From: Sambucus nigra
Taxonomy: Eukaryota > Streptophyta > Magnoliopsida > Dipsacales > Adoxaceae
Direction of reading: 5' to 3'
Assembly (NCBI GenBank): GCA_949130495.1
Contig: OX422223.1
Span: forward strand, 75,266,751 to 75,330,750
DNA length: 64,000 nucleotides
A program made the position numbers and the translations under genes. Of this stretch, positions 23,760 to 38,100 are shown one piece after another. How positions within the stretch are numbered: position 1 is the stretch's first letter; every line of letters starts with the position of its first letter. The notes beneath the pieces are model-generated. The model ran no database searches. It was not told the origin of the DNA and was given only the letters and a program-made list of their open reading frames with translations.

Positions 23760-24425
23760 CAGTGGCGGAGCCAAGAATTCTAGCTGACCTGGGCACGAAA
23801 GGGAAATTCCGGGGGTTCGGGGGCGGGAGTACCTGATTTTTTTTTTTGAGTAGTACTTATAATAATCTTTTAAATGCATAGAAAATAACATATAAATAGT
23901 TGAATTACAATGATTTAAAAAATTAAACATCAATACAAAACGAATAATTACTACAAACCCAATAACAACAATATTAATTTCAACAACATCATGTCCAAAA
24001 AATATTACCACAAACCAATGACAACAACATTTATACTAATATTAAAAGGGATAAAACAAAAAATAAGCATATTTTTAGAATTTCAACAAACTCTCTAACA
24101 ATGAATACTTGCTACACAAAATTTCAACAAACCCTAACAATGGATATTTACTAAAAAGAAAAAAAAAAAAAAAACAAGAGGAAGACATATCTTAATGTGG
24201 TGTAGAGATTTAACTCAAAGAATAGGGAGAGTAAAAAGTGAAAATGTGTATAAATTTTAGGAGTTCTGCTTTTGAACGTGAATCAGAGAACTTTTGTGCT
24301 GAATTTTTTTCTTTTCTTTAATACCCTTACTAATATATGTGTATATATATTAAAAAAAAAAGGTGGCCTTACCTCTTCTGGCGTGGGCACGTGCCCAAAT
24401 TATAGACAAAGTGGCTCCGCCACTG
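23760..24425. mobile_element. Non-autonomous element with CAGTGGCGGAGCCA TIRs (666 bp)
   Basis: Perfect 14-bp terminal inverted repeats CAGTGGCGGAGCCA bound the element. The flanking 8 bp are CCTCCACC (23752-23759) and CCTCTACC (24426-24433), 7 of 8, as expected for hAT-type transposition. The next internal bases include a GC-rich ccgggggttcgggggcgggag segment, with AT-rich sequence beyond. Open frames within it are short and featureless. Confidence 0.82.
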
Positions 24426-24433
24426 CCTCTACC

Positions 24434-26772
24434 CCAATTCCCCACCAATGTCAACCTTCAACTACTCCACTCCTGACCATATACATTATACATAGGATAT
24501 GGTATCATATTCTAAACAAAATTATCCATTAAAAGCCCTCTTTAATTAATCTAGCGTTTACACTTTCTACCCTAACTTTTATTTATTCATTTTATTTTAA
24601 ACATCCACAATTTTATTAAAACTATCTCTTAACTGAATTAATTCGTTAAAATAATTATTAATTTTATAAAAGTACATTTTGAAACAATATATATAAGAAC
24701 ATAATAAAAAATAAATAATTAAAGTCAGCCTTCCTGACAAGCTCAATTACCAAGTGCCCTGAAAATATATCAAAACGATATGGAATGGCCCAGTTGTTGG
24801 TCTTTATATCCTTATTTATTTTTGATTAGATATAGTTAATGACAAGTCTAAAAAACAAAATCATGATATAACATCTCACAAAAAAATATTCCTAACCTTA
24901 AGTCCTGATATTTAAATGGTTTAAATTTGTCGTATTTTGGCACCGGATAACCTGTTATTTATAAATCAGTACTATTTGGACCTTAGTATATTTGAAATGC
25001 CATAACTTCATCAATAAATGTCTTTTCTTTGTCACTATTGATTCAACTCTTCTTTATTAAAGATTTAAAATTATGGCCCCCTTATCTCTCTCTTTCTAGC
25101 ATGTGACAACTGAGTTGCGTTCAGAATCTCTTCAGCGATGTTTATTGTTTAATTTATTCTATGTGCTGTTACGTACATTTGTTTCTGCATATTTGTAAAA
25201 TGGTTATATCTTTAAATTAGTTAGTTTTGGTATGTGTAGAGATTACATGAATATAACACAAATTAGATTTTACTGAATACTAGATTTATTCTGACACCTT
25301 CTAGATATTTTTTTTTTGGGATAATTGAAGTAAATTCCCTGAATTAGTATTCATACTGCAAATGGCCCCTTGACTCGAAGAACATGGCCTTAAACTAGAT
25401 AAGCTCGCGGACACTTCATTACTCACCCCCCTGTTAACAATTTTTTTAATTAAAATGATAGGAGAACCGTGATTTATTTCTTTTAATTGCGAATCTATCT
25501 TAAAATTCCCTTTCCTTAAGTTTGTTTAGATAAATATGCATATATGCGCGCGCGAGCGCACACACGGACGTGTAATACATGGACCCTAAGTGGTGTTGAG
25601 TTAGCTTGTGTCAAGATTCATCTTTCAACCAGCCCTAACTCTCCTTTCTTGCTCAAGCGACCCGTCCCCTCTGATGCTCTTATCCTCTAATATCCACCTT
25701 AGTCTTAATCTAGTATACATGGAAATGAGATAAATTTATAAAATAAACAAGAGTTCACCCAACACAACAAGAGTTCATATATCCTCCCTCAAAATATGTT
25801 CTTCATCAACAACAAATCTTCAAAAGAGAAAAGGAAAATAGTTCAGGGCAACCACACAACATCAATAGTTGGAACATCATCAATAACATCAACATTAGTA
25901 AGTAGGAAAATCTTGTATAAGCGTTGATATAGAAGCACATTATTCTAACATTTCATGAGGTCTTTGGAACATCAATAAATACAAGATTTCCATTATATCT
26001 TCCCGACTGGTAAAGTCGGTGTACGAGAACTCAAGGAAAGAGTCCGTAGACTTTATCGTGTATTTAAGGGCAAGACAAGGGACATCTTGTTGATTGAAAT
26101 TACAAGGTGTGTAATATCCTTGTAAGGAGTTAATTCTACTTTAGTGACCCAGAAATAGTGGATTGTTCTTGAGTTCCGTGTTAGGCATGGATGTTGGTGA
26201 AATGTTATCACTGAACCACGATGAAAATCCCTCAATACATTTCTATATACCATAATCTTTACATTCATGTTTTATTCATCATGTGTGATGATTACATTAA
26301 TATGAATGTGAATGTGTATGAAAATATACACAACAAAGAAACAAATCCTTTTGTTAACAAATATGAAATAATTTATTAAATGATAGAATAATTTGAATTT
26401 GTAAAATTCAGCTAATTTGCAAAATCCCAATTTATCAACTTCCCTCTCTCTTAGGATATTTCCAGGAAAACAGTCCCTCCTTTTCATTCCTTGTTCACGT
26501 TGAATCAAAATGATATTACTTGTAGTTCATATAATGTTCTTCACACCAAGATTTATGGCTTGGGGGGTGATCCTTAAAATTGGTCTTTGCAAAGCGTTTG
26601 TACTACAAGTATCATACTACAAAACTATAGTTACACTTTTTAGATTAGTAGTTTTAACTCTTTAATATTTTTTGTTGATTCTAAGGTATCTCCTTGGATT
26701 TTATTTCATTACCTCTAATAGAATTAGTAAGGAAAATGATGATTAGTTAAGCATGTACAGCTGCCACCTTTC
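24434..26772. other. Intergenic DNA without recognised gene
   Basis: No conserved protein segment, RNA gene or clear TIR/TSD pair was seen in these 2.3 kb. The only local peculiarity is a short alternating purine-pyrimidine run (gcgcgcgcgagcgcacacac) near 25546-25565. Minus-strand frames of 70-80 codons at 26053-26508 have no recognised domain. Confidence 0.5.
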
Positions 26773-26802
26773 TGTTAGACATCATTCCTCAGTTTGTTAG
26801 TT

Positions 26803-27164
26803 AAACTATGGAGAAATTTTTTTAAACGAAAAAGAGGAGACAATACACAAGCCGTATCCGAAGCTGAAATTTGTGTTGTGTCTATAGAAATTTGTGTAAT
26901 TCCCCATATGGAGAAATTTTTAACTATGTAGTCTCAAATTTGTGTAATTTGTATTGATGTTTGTATAGTCTCAAATTGTTAATAATGATTGAGAGTAATT
27001 GTTTGGGCATTGTAAGACTATAATTTGTTTAAAATTAGAAATAACCCCAAAAAATTGCCTCGGGGGCTACCGCCCCCGAAACCCCGGCAACACTCGAAAC
27101 TTTTGCACATGTAATTTTGAACCGATTTAGCCCCGGTTGGACTAAAATCCTGGATCCGCCACTG
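26803..27164. mobile_element. Degenerate insertion with a CAGTGGCGGATCC-type end inside the copia LTR
   Basis: The right end reads GGATCCGCCACTG, the complement of CAGTGGCGGATCC, matching the TIR type of the element at 23760-24425. GTTAGTT occurs on both sides (26796-26802 and 27165-27171), a plausible target duplication. The left terminus is too eroded to show its TIR. The interior holds a GC-rich stretch (cgggggctaccgcccccg) near the right end. Confidence 0.55.
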
Positions 27165-27281
27165 GTTAGTTTGTTATCTAAATAATTTTGTACAATTATT
27201 TATATAGCTTGTTTCTGTGATAATTTATATAGCAAGTGAAATCAATATACATAAGTGATTTTCTTCTCCCTTCTTGATTAA

Positions 27282-27293
27282 TGGTATCAGAGC
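27282..27293 (+). other. tRNA-iMet primer binding site of the copia fragment
   Basis: TGGTATCAGAGC, the usual plant copia PBS, directly follows the LTR-like segment and precedes a gag start. Confidence 0.75.
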
Positions 27294-27399
27294 ACTATCG
27301 TCCTTCTTCTTCCTCGCACTCTTATTTTCTTCTTCTTCTACGATTTTAGTCTTTGAACCTTTTTTCTTGATGACTACTGGAAATTCATCTGGATCGTCT

Positions 27400-30300
27400 T
27401 ATCATTATATTTATTTGAAAACAAATACAATTACACTTATACAGTTACACATATTAATTTAGTTACACTTATTAATACAGTTACACTTATTAATTTAGTT
27501 AGAGTTACATTAGTGAAAGCTGATACAGTTACATTTATTAAGTTAGATACGATTACATTATTTACTATGAATACAACTACACATATTGAGTTAAATATAG
27601 TTATAATGTTAAAAACAAATGCAGTTACATTTATTTAATTAGATACAATTACAATGATTAAAAGCGATAGAGTTACATTGTTGAAAACAAATACAGTTAC
27701 ATTTATTTAATTTATACTATATTTGAAGTTTTACTTTCTATGAATGACAATTATTTGTAGTTGTATATATTTTTTCTAGCAGTTTATAGCTGGGATAATA
27801 ATGTTTGTTATATTACTTTATATAATACTAATATATAAATATAAGTTATTATTATATATTTTCATTGTTATAAAATTATTGTAAGTATATATATACTCAT
27901 TATAGTAGATTCATTTAAAATGATGAAAACGGATACAGTTGCACTCATTAATATATATATCGTGAGAGGATCACAAGTGGACCCAAAAGACGGACTTTTT
28001 AATGGACCTTAATAAAAAACACCCAACAATCCATTAATTTTAATTTCTATGTTGTAATTGGTCCGTGCCAGCGATAACAGATACGTATGTCGATTGAATT
28101 TTGACCTTTGGAATTATTTTTCATGTATCAGAAATGAAGTCCCGATCTAAGTTTAGGTCGAAGTCTCAATCGACTGGTGTTTATTTGAAATTAAGTTATG
28201 TTCATACTAAGAACGTATAAGTGATATAAAAAAAATCAATTTTGAACGTGCAAAGAATAAGTCAAAGGCAACTACCGAAGATGATGATTTCACTGATTTT
28301 GAAGCAAAGTCAAAAGGAACTAGGCCTCAGTATAGGTATAGTTTCAATGGTTTAAGTAAATTATATATAGTTACACTTTTAATCATATATATAGTTACAT
28401 TAAGTAATATAGATAAAGTAATAGTTGTAATGGGGATGATGTTTATAGAGTTATATTAAATAACAATTGGTATTGTAGATATAGTTAAACATGTATGTAC
28501 AAATATAATTATAGTAAATAATGTAGATAGATTAACGATAATCTACATTAATTAATGTTGATAAAGTAACATACAACTACGTTTATCAATACAAATATAA
28601 TTACACTTATAATAGGTGTAAAAGATATTTCAATTAAGACTTATTTAAATTTTTTACTTTACCAATACAACTACATAAATATATGTGTATTTATAAGTGG
28701 TTATATGTAGAGGTATAATTTTTATATATAGTAAAATTTATGATTTAGATGAAGTTACACTAATGATATTACATTTACATAGATATGTTAATACAGGTAC
28801 AATGAGAATACAAAAAATTTATGTATATATAATAAAGCTTGTAAAGTAGATGTTGTATATACGGTAAGAGTTAGTAATCTATATTAATTAATATAGATAC
28901 AATTATATTTATACTTATAAATTTATACACTGTTACAATTATAAATACAGATGCAGTTACACTTACATTTGACCTATATTTATATTTGCAATTATAAATA
29001 CTTTCAATGTATCTTCTAATTTATGTATTTTCAAATAGTAGATACAATTGCACTTGTAATTTACCAATTAACCAATAGTTACATTTATTACCCTTGTAAT
29101 TTAGTAATTATAAATAGTTACAGTTACTGTTACAGAAACAATTAGAGTTTTTAACTTATCTAAATTAATTAAGTTTGATAAAGTTACATTTACACTTATA
29201 AATGTATATACAATACTAATACGGTCATACTTATAACTGTAAAATATATTTTAGTTAAGACATATTGAAATTTTTACTTTACCATTAGAGTTACATAAAT
29301 ATATATGAATTTGTAAGTTGTTATATATATATATAGATATAATTATTATATACAGTTAAAATTTGTAATTTAGATAAAGTTACAATAATTATATTACATG
29401 TACATTTAAACCCGTGTATGCTAAATACATATACAGTTATATTGACTAATGTAAATATAGTTACATTTGTAACTACATATACACTTATTTGAATTTATGT
29501 AGACACAATAAAATATGTAAAGTAGATGTTGTGTATAGAGTAAGAGTTAGTCATCTATATTAAGTAATGTACATATAATTACATTTATACTTATAGATCT
29601 ATAAATAGTTACATTTAATACATATATAGTTACATATATATTTTAACTATAGTTAGTTACTTTTGTAGCTATTAGTACATTGAAATTCACTTAGTATATA
29701 GAATTACCTTTGTAATTTACTAATTTGCAAATAATTATATTTATTATCATTATAATTTAGTAATTTATCAATAGTTTTAGTTACACGCACACTAAGAGTT
29801 TTTAACTTACATATTTTATTTATCCAGAAAGTTCATGTCGAATTGTCACATTTTTAACAAGATAAACGTAAAAACTATTACCCCCAAAGAGCTAAGTTAA
29901 ATTAATAATGGTGATGGATTCGATTCAATGAACTGAAAGGTGAAGTAATATAACTTTTGAGAGATTACTAATGAAAAGTTAATAAATTTAAATGACAACT
30001 TTTAGAGAATCAGTGAAAGGTTACATAGATTGAAAAGGCGATTTTCATATCCAAGGAAATTCGGTTACAGTTGTATAAAATTAAGTTACCATTGTATAAA
30101 AAATATCTCAATTAATAGTTTGAGCAAAAATTCAGTTGCAATTCATTAAATAAAAGAAGTTACAATTGAGTTTATTCATAAATAATTTTAAAAAATAATT
30201 CGATAACACTTTCGAAAAATCAGTTACCATTGTGCAAAACGTAATTCAGTTACACATATGTAAATAAAGCCGTTATAATTATGTGTCCACATAAAGTTGC

Positions 30301-31260
30301 TAAAAGAAAAAAAACCAGTTTATACAAACGAATATATTTACTTATGTAATTACATAAACGCTTACAAAAATTCATTCAGTTACAGTTTTGAAAAAAATCA
30401 GTTACAATTCTTTGAATAAAAGGATGTACAATTGAGTATATACATAAATAATTTTAAAAAACACTTTTGTAAAATTGAGTTACCATTGTGTAAAACGTAT
30501 TTAAGTTACACTAGGGTTAATAAAAGCATTTACGATGAGTGTCTGCATGAAATTTGTTTAAAAGAAAAAAATCACTTTATAGAAACGAGTATAGCAACAA
30601 ATATGAAATTTATCTTGTTTAATATTATTTAAAACAAATTAATTTATACTTGATCACAAATTCAGTTACAATTGTCGAAAAATTCAGTTACACTTGTATA
30701 AAAGTTTGATATTTTAAATTTTATAACAAGAAAGAAAAACTTCATTGTAATATTCAAAATGTCGTAATATAGTCATGAATAAATAAACTTATAAACAATT
30801 ACTATGAAATAGCTATAGTCACAGTGTTACTTATACATTTATATTTTCAACAAACAATTACATTAAAGAAACATATATTAATGTCAAATGTGTTGGTTCA
30901 TCTTTTTAAGTTCGTAACAACAAAGAGAAAACTTAATTTTAATATCTAGAAAAATTTAAAAACACAAAAATATTTACAAGAAAAAATCTTCAGTTATAGT
31001 GTTACTAATACAATTATAGTTTTCAACAAGTTTTGTTTTTTATTTTCTCAATTTTTAGTTTGCAAGTTCAGGTTTTGAATTTCTTACCAGTGAAGATAAA
31101 AATTTATTTGACTAAACAAACTTTTGTAAATAACTTATAAAAGAAACTCTTACAAGAAAATAACTAGCGTAAATGTGTTACACATTCAATTATAAAATAG
31201 TTATTTTCAACAAAATACCTCACAGAGTAACATAAAGTATAATACAAAATAAAATTAAAA
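27400..31260 (+). repeat. Degenerate GTTACA-rich repeat array, left block (3.9 kb)
   Basis: The plus strand is studded with variants of atacaGTTACAttta, cttattaatttaGTTACA and (from about 30050) ttCAGTTACAattgtgtaaaa. The motif recurs every 15-60 bp and nearly always in this orientation, so the array is strand-biased. There is no fixed period and no open frame of note. A non-repetitive island at about 27960-28350 contains ggtccgtgccagcgataac, which also has a counterpart beyond the 15.6-kb element (near 47818-47836). Its nature is unknown. It could be a decayed minisatellite or the interior of a large non-autonomous element. Confidence 0.75.
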
Positions 31261-32014
31261 ATACATTAAAAAGGAAGTAGAGTCTCTGAAAAGTCAAGAT
31301 AAGCATCTGGGCAGTTATTAAGGGATTGTATTTAGTTGATTATCGTGTTGATTCTCTTTAGAAGCCACTCGTGAGGTAAACGTAGATATGAATCTCTAAT
31401 AGAAACCATTTTCTCGTATTATGGTATGACCTCATGGACATAAAAACTCATAAATCGTCAAAGTTACAAGGAATTTCAGCACCCTCACTTATTTCCAGTA
31501 CAGGGGCAATCCAATGCAACCATTTGCAACATATATAAAAAACTCATGATATGCAACATTGTATTAATCCATAACATTATCAATATCTTGAACTTCTTGT
31601 TTGTAATTTGCTTTCTTAGGTAAGATAGTTTTATAAGCGTCTTATTGGTTGAACCATTGTTAACAACAAAAGTTTATAAGTTTTAGGGGTTGTGTTGATT
31701 TTTGGTGGAAAAGATGTAAAAGGATATATTCGGATGTTGCAGTATATATAAAGGAAATGGTGTAGACATGTTGATAACACAAACGTCAAACAAGTTGAAA
31801 TTTTTTCCTATGCAAAAAGTATTTTTTCTATTAAAGGCACCAATTGTAAATTTTATTATTTTTTGTAAGTTGTCACTTCACCGCTCACATCATCTTATAA
31901 AATCCATAATTATTTTGTGTGTTGTCACTTCACAACTCACATCATTTAATTATTCTCTGTTATAATTATCTATAAAAATAATATATAAATACATTATTCT
32001 TTAATTTATATATT
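31261..32014. other. Unassigned spacer with a repeat shared across the retroelement
   Basis: No gene is recognised. The segment tgtgtgttgtcacttcacaa (31916-31935, continuing to about 31957) recurs with few changes at 47950-47990 on the far side of the 15.6-kb element, and a diverged copy lies at 31868-31890. Confidence 0.6.
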
Positions 32015-32019
32015 GTTAA

Positions 32020-32557
32020 TGTGACACCCCGACTAATTAAATACCGGATGATCAGTCCTTTATTAAATTAACTCAAAGTGTCTGGTTGGTTCATTCTTAG
32101 CATCACTGTCGAAAAATAATTTTCTTTATTAATCACCTAATAAATAATTAAGCTAAGTGTCAAAATATTTAATCTTATAAATTAAGTCCGATTATTATCA
32201 TAAGCTATGAAACCATTTTTACGAATATAAATGATTGTATTAAAACCAAACCATCCAATGAAAGAACATGCTAGATAAATCAATCCAAATAAAATATCCC
32301 AAATCACAGGACAATGTAATAATCACAAGAAAACCCAACTACAACAAAATACTCAAATAAATCCAAAGTACAAATCTCTCTGAACTAGAATAAACTGGAA
32401 ATGAGCGACACATGCCTTATCTAGGGAGAACTAAATGAAAGATTGAGAAGACAAAGATGAAGTCGTCTACTGCAAAGACCTGCAACTTCCACACTAGTTG
32501 TAGTACGTCAACAGTCCAAAGATCCAAGCCTAACGCCCCTGTGGCTAGGCATCTGTA

Positions 32558-32623
<66 letters not shown>

Positions 32624-33018
32624 GAGAGAGAGAATAAATGACAGAAACGGGTCAGAGCCAGAGTGTAAAACAGTTTTAAAAATAGTTTTGCAAGTATATA
32701 AAATGCTTACCAGTTGATATTACATACACGTTAGTACTCGACACTCTCTTAAGGATTCTCACCTGTCATGTAGTGTGCACGCCTATCGTACTACTATAAT
32801 GACTCATAAGTCTAATCCAGTTCTCCTCCCATAAATTCTGATTCACGAGACCGTATGTCTATGATTCATTTAAAAAAAATATCATTTCATTAAGGATTAT
32901 TTAAGTCAATTATGTATATCTCAATACTGCTATGAAATCTCAAACATTTACTATGTTTAGGAGCGTTTATTCAATATGTATCTACTTACACATACAGTAG
33001 AAGAATTCCCGCTATATG

Positions 33019-33115
<97 letters not shown>

Positions 33116-35127
33116 CACTCATACAATATATATACTAATCGGCACCCCACATAAAATCTATGGTGCTGGCATACTCTGCTATCAAGTCCTTGTACATCTC
33201 GTACAAATGAGGGAAATACTAGTTCGGATTCACTCCTGAACGATATTAATACAAAATACACATATTGGAGGCGAAGCTTAGTTCCAAGTCACTAAGAGGT
33301 CAACACATACCCTCACGTCTCTTAGGACCGTCTGACTATCATTCTCAGATAGACTGTACCAAGGATCCTATGTTCTAGGGTACGAGCAAATATCCCTCAT
33401 AAAGGTCACATCAGAATAAGACTTTCCCGACGCGGAAACATCCGTGATAGCAAGTAGCGCGGGTATGATTAAACACATATATTCAAATTATATATACATG
33501 CACTCTTATATATATATATATATTTATTTACATTAATCAACTAGGTAATCCCACGACCTATAACATTTCCTAGCCATGCATAACATATAACGCTTGCGTT
33601 CTACGTATAAGTAAATCACTCTTTTTATTCTCTCAATTATTCCAAGTCCTTAAGTACTTTTCGACTCTCAAAGTGTATCCTCTTGATAAACATAAAATCA
33701 GCAGGTGCACCCTCACTACTCTACTACTATACTAGTCTAAGTCTTATTTAATTCTCACAAGACCTAATTTATCATACACACGATCTTATCCCATTTTATA
33801 CCCTTGTGACCCCCACGGTTACATCTCGTATATAAAAAATATCAGGTCACCCGGACCTTTCCCACAATCCTACTGGTTCTTCGTAAGTCCCATTATGGTA
33901 TTTAAGTTATACCCAAAGGCTCTCATAGATTAGGGTTGGATTAATCGATAGGAGGAACAAAAGTAAAAAATCCAGGAGGAGTCGATCGATCGACAAAAAG
34001 GATCGATCGATCGATCGAACAGTTATTTGCCCAGAAATTCTGCATCTCAAACCTACAGGTTTCTTCCATTTTAATTATCAAAGCCTCCATTAAAGTGTCC
34101 CAAACTCCCAACCAAACATCATAAACGTTATAGCAGTAGGTATGAATAATTTCTAACGTAAAATCTAGGGAAATTCATTAAGGAATCATCATTAAATGGG
34201 TGGCTACATGAATCTGTCTCAAACCCTATTTATCCATATTCTTTCAAGAACTATATAATATTTCCAGATTTATTCCTCTAATCCTCATTCAAATTCGTGA
34301 TAAATGTTCTACAAGTGATGAGGGCATCAGTCTAGCATGATTTTATTCCACTGCTTGAGTTCTAGTCTTCCAATTCACAATATATCTCCATAAAACTTAA
34401 AGTTTAATTTCCTATTCTAACATGGATGGAATTTCAACTTTAAGAACAACAAGATAAATACTTGCCTCGGAATATGAGTCAAAATTTTTGAGATTTGATG
34501 ATGTGGTTGTGTTCTCCTTCCACCGATCTACACTCCGGCGATATTTGTGGTGAAAATGGTGCAACTATGGTGGCTCTAGCATTGGGAAGTTCCTCACCTT
34601 CCTCCTCTAATGGCCTCTGTGAAATAATCAGGTTCTAAACCTAGAAGACAACCTCTAACACCTGATATAATTCTCTAATTTTCGTAGTTAATTAAATCTC
34701 AAAAATAAAATGACCAAAATGCCCTCCCGGGTTATCGGTTAGGCCTAAAAACGTCCTGAGACCCAAACTAAACCCCCGAGTACACTTTTCTGACTATCTC
34801 GACCCTTACGAACATATTAGCGCACTAGAAATGACCATACGAGTGACTTATAATTTATTCACTTTTTATAATAATAATTTAGTCCCGACATGACACAGGC
34901 GCGTCCCGACTTAATTTTCATAATTGTCATATTATTCACTCTTGACAATTTCTCATATATTACTATACTCATCTAGTAATATTCAACATTATTCTTACCA
35001 ATAATTACTAACTCTCAACATGCTAGTAAATAATTATTTTCAAATCCGGATTAATATTAAATTAATTTATCCCAATTTAATTTAATTAATCCCATAATTA
35101 AATGTCATAAAAATACGGGGTATTACA
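32020..35127 (-). repeat. 3' LTR of the 15.6-kb element (3108 bp)
   Basis: It aligns along its full length with 44629-47652. It holds (CA)n at about 32559-32622 and (TA)n at about 33018-33111, both much longer than in the other LTR. A GATCGATC palindrome cluster lies at 33981-34018. The plus strand is C/T-rich and G-poor. Single-base differences between the LTRs are scattered, so the insertion is not brand-new. Confidence 0.92.
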
Positions 35128-35141
35128 TACTTTCCCCCTAA
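35128..35141 (-). other. Polypurine tract of the 15.6-kb element
   Basis: The minus strand reads TTAGGGGGAAAGTA immediately before the LTR start TGTAATACCCCG. Just upstream (about 35145-35163) the inverted pair GAATTTCG/CGAAATTC lies in the conserved polyprotein-end region. Confidence 0.85.
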
Positions 35142-38100
35142 TAACGGAATTTCGTCCCGAAATTCAAAAAATAAGGCCTACCTGGTAAAACAATTCTGGA
35201 TACCTTTTTAGTATGCAAACTATTTTCATAGTAAGACGCTCAATCACTATAGCCCGCGCCTCACAGCAATCTTGTTTAACATTTTCATTAATGACACTTC
35301 ACATTGCGCTCCTATCCGACAATATTCGCATATGACGAGCATATACATCATTGACTCCCATTATTTCAATATCATTAGGAGGCCACAACTCACTACGTGC
35401 CAACCACTCGTATTCTTCTAAACACGAAACTCCCATTCTGAGAGAAACCATACGAACATCTGACCGCTCTTGTCAGTTATTTGAATCTCGATTTTTTGGC
35501 GACATAATTCTTACGACAGATAAAAGGTTACCTCAGAAAATATGTGGTTATTCCACTTTAGTCATCAGATCTAACTCGACTAATCAAAACTTAGGATTAT
35601 CCGCTCGCCTCTAAACAACTCGAGGGAGAAAAATTAAGGTTTTTCCACTCAAAACTTCAATAAGCATTTTTTGCACAATAAACAGGTACGAGTGCTTCTA
35701 TGGAACTCTACTGTACTATACTTCACTTTCTAGCTACATTCGTTGTGGAAATGAAATGATCACCATGATACCAAAATTACTTTCACGCGGCTCCACTAAT
35801 CGTTAATCACCGTTCGCCTACTTCCCAGCTATGGGTGATACAACCAACTCAAAATGAAACGTTATCCCCTCTGCTTACTTAACTTCCATATTGAAGGTGG
35901 GATTCAAAAATCTCATCCTAATTCAGAAATATACCGTATAAGACCACTTACCGTCGCGATTCTTCTTTTAAAGGGAGGACTGGGGCACACTAGCTAATAT
36001 TGTAAATCACCCTAAAGGAATGTCAATCACTTCCTTCTTGGGCAACTTGTTCCACACATTCGAAGGAACCCTTGATCTTAACTTGAGGTTTTCAACCCAT
36101 CAAAGAAACTTTACCGACTTTACTGGCCTCTTCCATTATAGGGATCGTCGGCTTGCTACAAAATTCTCTGGTTGATCCTCTTGTTCCAACAGATTTCTAT
36201 CTATGAGTGGTGCCCGCGGAGACTAATCGCTATGTCCCGCTCAACATCGACTTTTACTTGTAATGTCTCACATTAAGTGACACTTAATACTCCCCTTCTT
36301 TCCTCGGTGTATACCGAAAATTCCAACCCGTGCACTTTTCTCCACAATGTGCAATGCTGAACCTTTTATACCTTACTAGCATCATCATTATTTGTACGTG
36401 CAAGTCGCTCTCAACATTTGACTAGTTACAACTCTACTCCGAGTGTTCTCCATAATAGTTAAATTTTTCCCTCCTCAAGGAATACCCCTTTTTTAAATGG
36501 CTTCCCACAGCCTTCCAACCAAATTCGGGTGTGCTACTATGATCGCATATGTATATATTGATTATCATCCTTCACACGATGCTTAATCCACTCTACCAAT
36601 TTTACTTCGTTATGTTACTCTCACAAATATATATTCCACACGTCTATTCCCACGTCCCTTCAACTCCATGTTGTCCACAAACGCTATAAACCGTGCTTAT
36701 TAGTGTAAACATCACATACGCTTCACACATAACACCCAATTCTTTATTTCTCTTATGCTCACAATGTGGCTACAACACTTGGGTACTCTCCATCACCCTA
36801 GAAGTCAAAATTTTAAATCATCCTTAATATCGTCCCCCCTTCAATTCGTGGTGATAAAATAAAATTTTCAATGCTTCCTTACCACACAACCGACTCCACT
36901 AGCCTTAAATCCTACTTTAACTTCCATCTTTACAGTTATAACTACTTGCTCTTATAACAATCGAGGTACTGGACTCATGGAATAATGACCAAACATCTTC
37001 CTACTTTCAACCTTACGCTAAGTTTCATGCGTGGGATGTCTCGCAAAGCGAAATCCAAACAAAGAACCCCCCCGATACACTACTACCTAGCATTGTCGAT
37101 TATCAAAATTCGTTAGGCCCTCCGTCCAAAACATGTACCCCTATTTTCCCGTTTCTTGACATTCGCAATTACACATGAACAAAGAAATTTTCACCAATTG
37201 CACTAACGCTCGGCATTGGTGGTAATCACATTCCATAAATCTCGTACGCATACAATCGGGACTCTCGAAATCCTACCCCCAAACATATGAATATAAGTCT
37301 TAATTTCCACCCCTCTAAAACATAGATATAACAATGCGCTCTTCTTATCACCAAGTCCTGATCGCTAAATATAATAATGAGTGAAATCTTTCCGCTCAAC
37401 AGTAAACCCAATACACACTGAATTATAACAACAAATTCCCTACACACACTGGGATCGAATATCTCGAGACCACTATACCCTCCGAAGTCTCTATAATATA
37501 TATTATAAGTGCGAGGCCGACCCTCCCGCAGGTGGGGTCTTGCCAGAGCAAAACATGCCGTACTAGGGCAGCAACCCCGATAGCCTTGCAATCACTGCCC
37601 CGTATCGTTTTAACCATTACTTATAAAACCATAATCCGGATAATATCATACCCGTATAACGCATCACTAAGACGAGTAATCTCAATAAAGTTTATAACAC
37701 TATTAATACACCCATTCATCCTCCGCGGATAACACTAAAGATAATCCCGCTACACTAGGGAAAATATTCACGCACTAAGCTCGTCTCACATGTGAATCTA
37801 GAAATAAACAAAATATAGTGACTCACTCATGTCACATAAAACACGCCTCATCCTCCGAGGATAAAATTCATACTTCTACCTTGCCAATCGCCTTGGTTGT
37901 TCAAATAGTTTTCGAACATAACACGCCTATCCAAATCAAAATAAAAACTACTTTAATCGTTGCCCTTTTTTTAGGCACCATATTCTTGTCCCCTTTACTC
38001 GCTTCAGGAAAAGTTTACACATGTGGTTTCATTATTCACAAAATAATTCTATGCATAATCCACTTACTACTGGCCATACTGACCATTTTAGTGTTGTTCT

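Larger units (their letters stand above)
26773..27395 (+). mobile_element. 5' fragment of a copia-type element: LTR, PBS and gag start
   Basis: An LTR-like segment starts TGTTAGACATC at 26773 and ends near 27279, interrupted by the insertion at about 26803-27164. It is followed by a PBS matching plant initiator-Met tRNA (TGGTATCAGAGC, 27282-27293), a C/T-rich leader, and an ATG at 27369 followed by TTGNSSGSS-type residues, a common copia gag opening. Coding sense ends within about 30 bp where the GTTACA-rich array begins. No integrase or reverse transcriptase follows, so it is truncated. Confidence 0.65.

Noticed and set aside
23664..24011. 115-codon minus-strand frame
   Set aside because: It crosses the terminal repeat and interior of a non-autonomous DNA transposon and shows no conserved domain.
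26053..26508. Two minus-strand frames of 71 and 78 codons
   Set aside because: No domain, no homologous pattern recognised, AT-rich DNA. Likely chance.
32417..33239. Open frames through (CA)n and (TA)n in the LTR
   Set aside because: Products of repeat translation inside a retrotransposon LTR.
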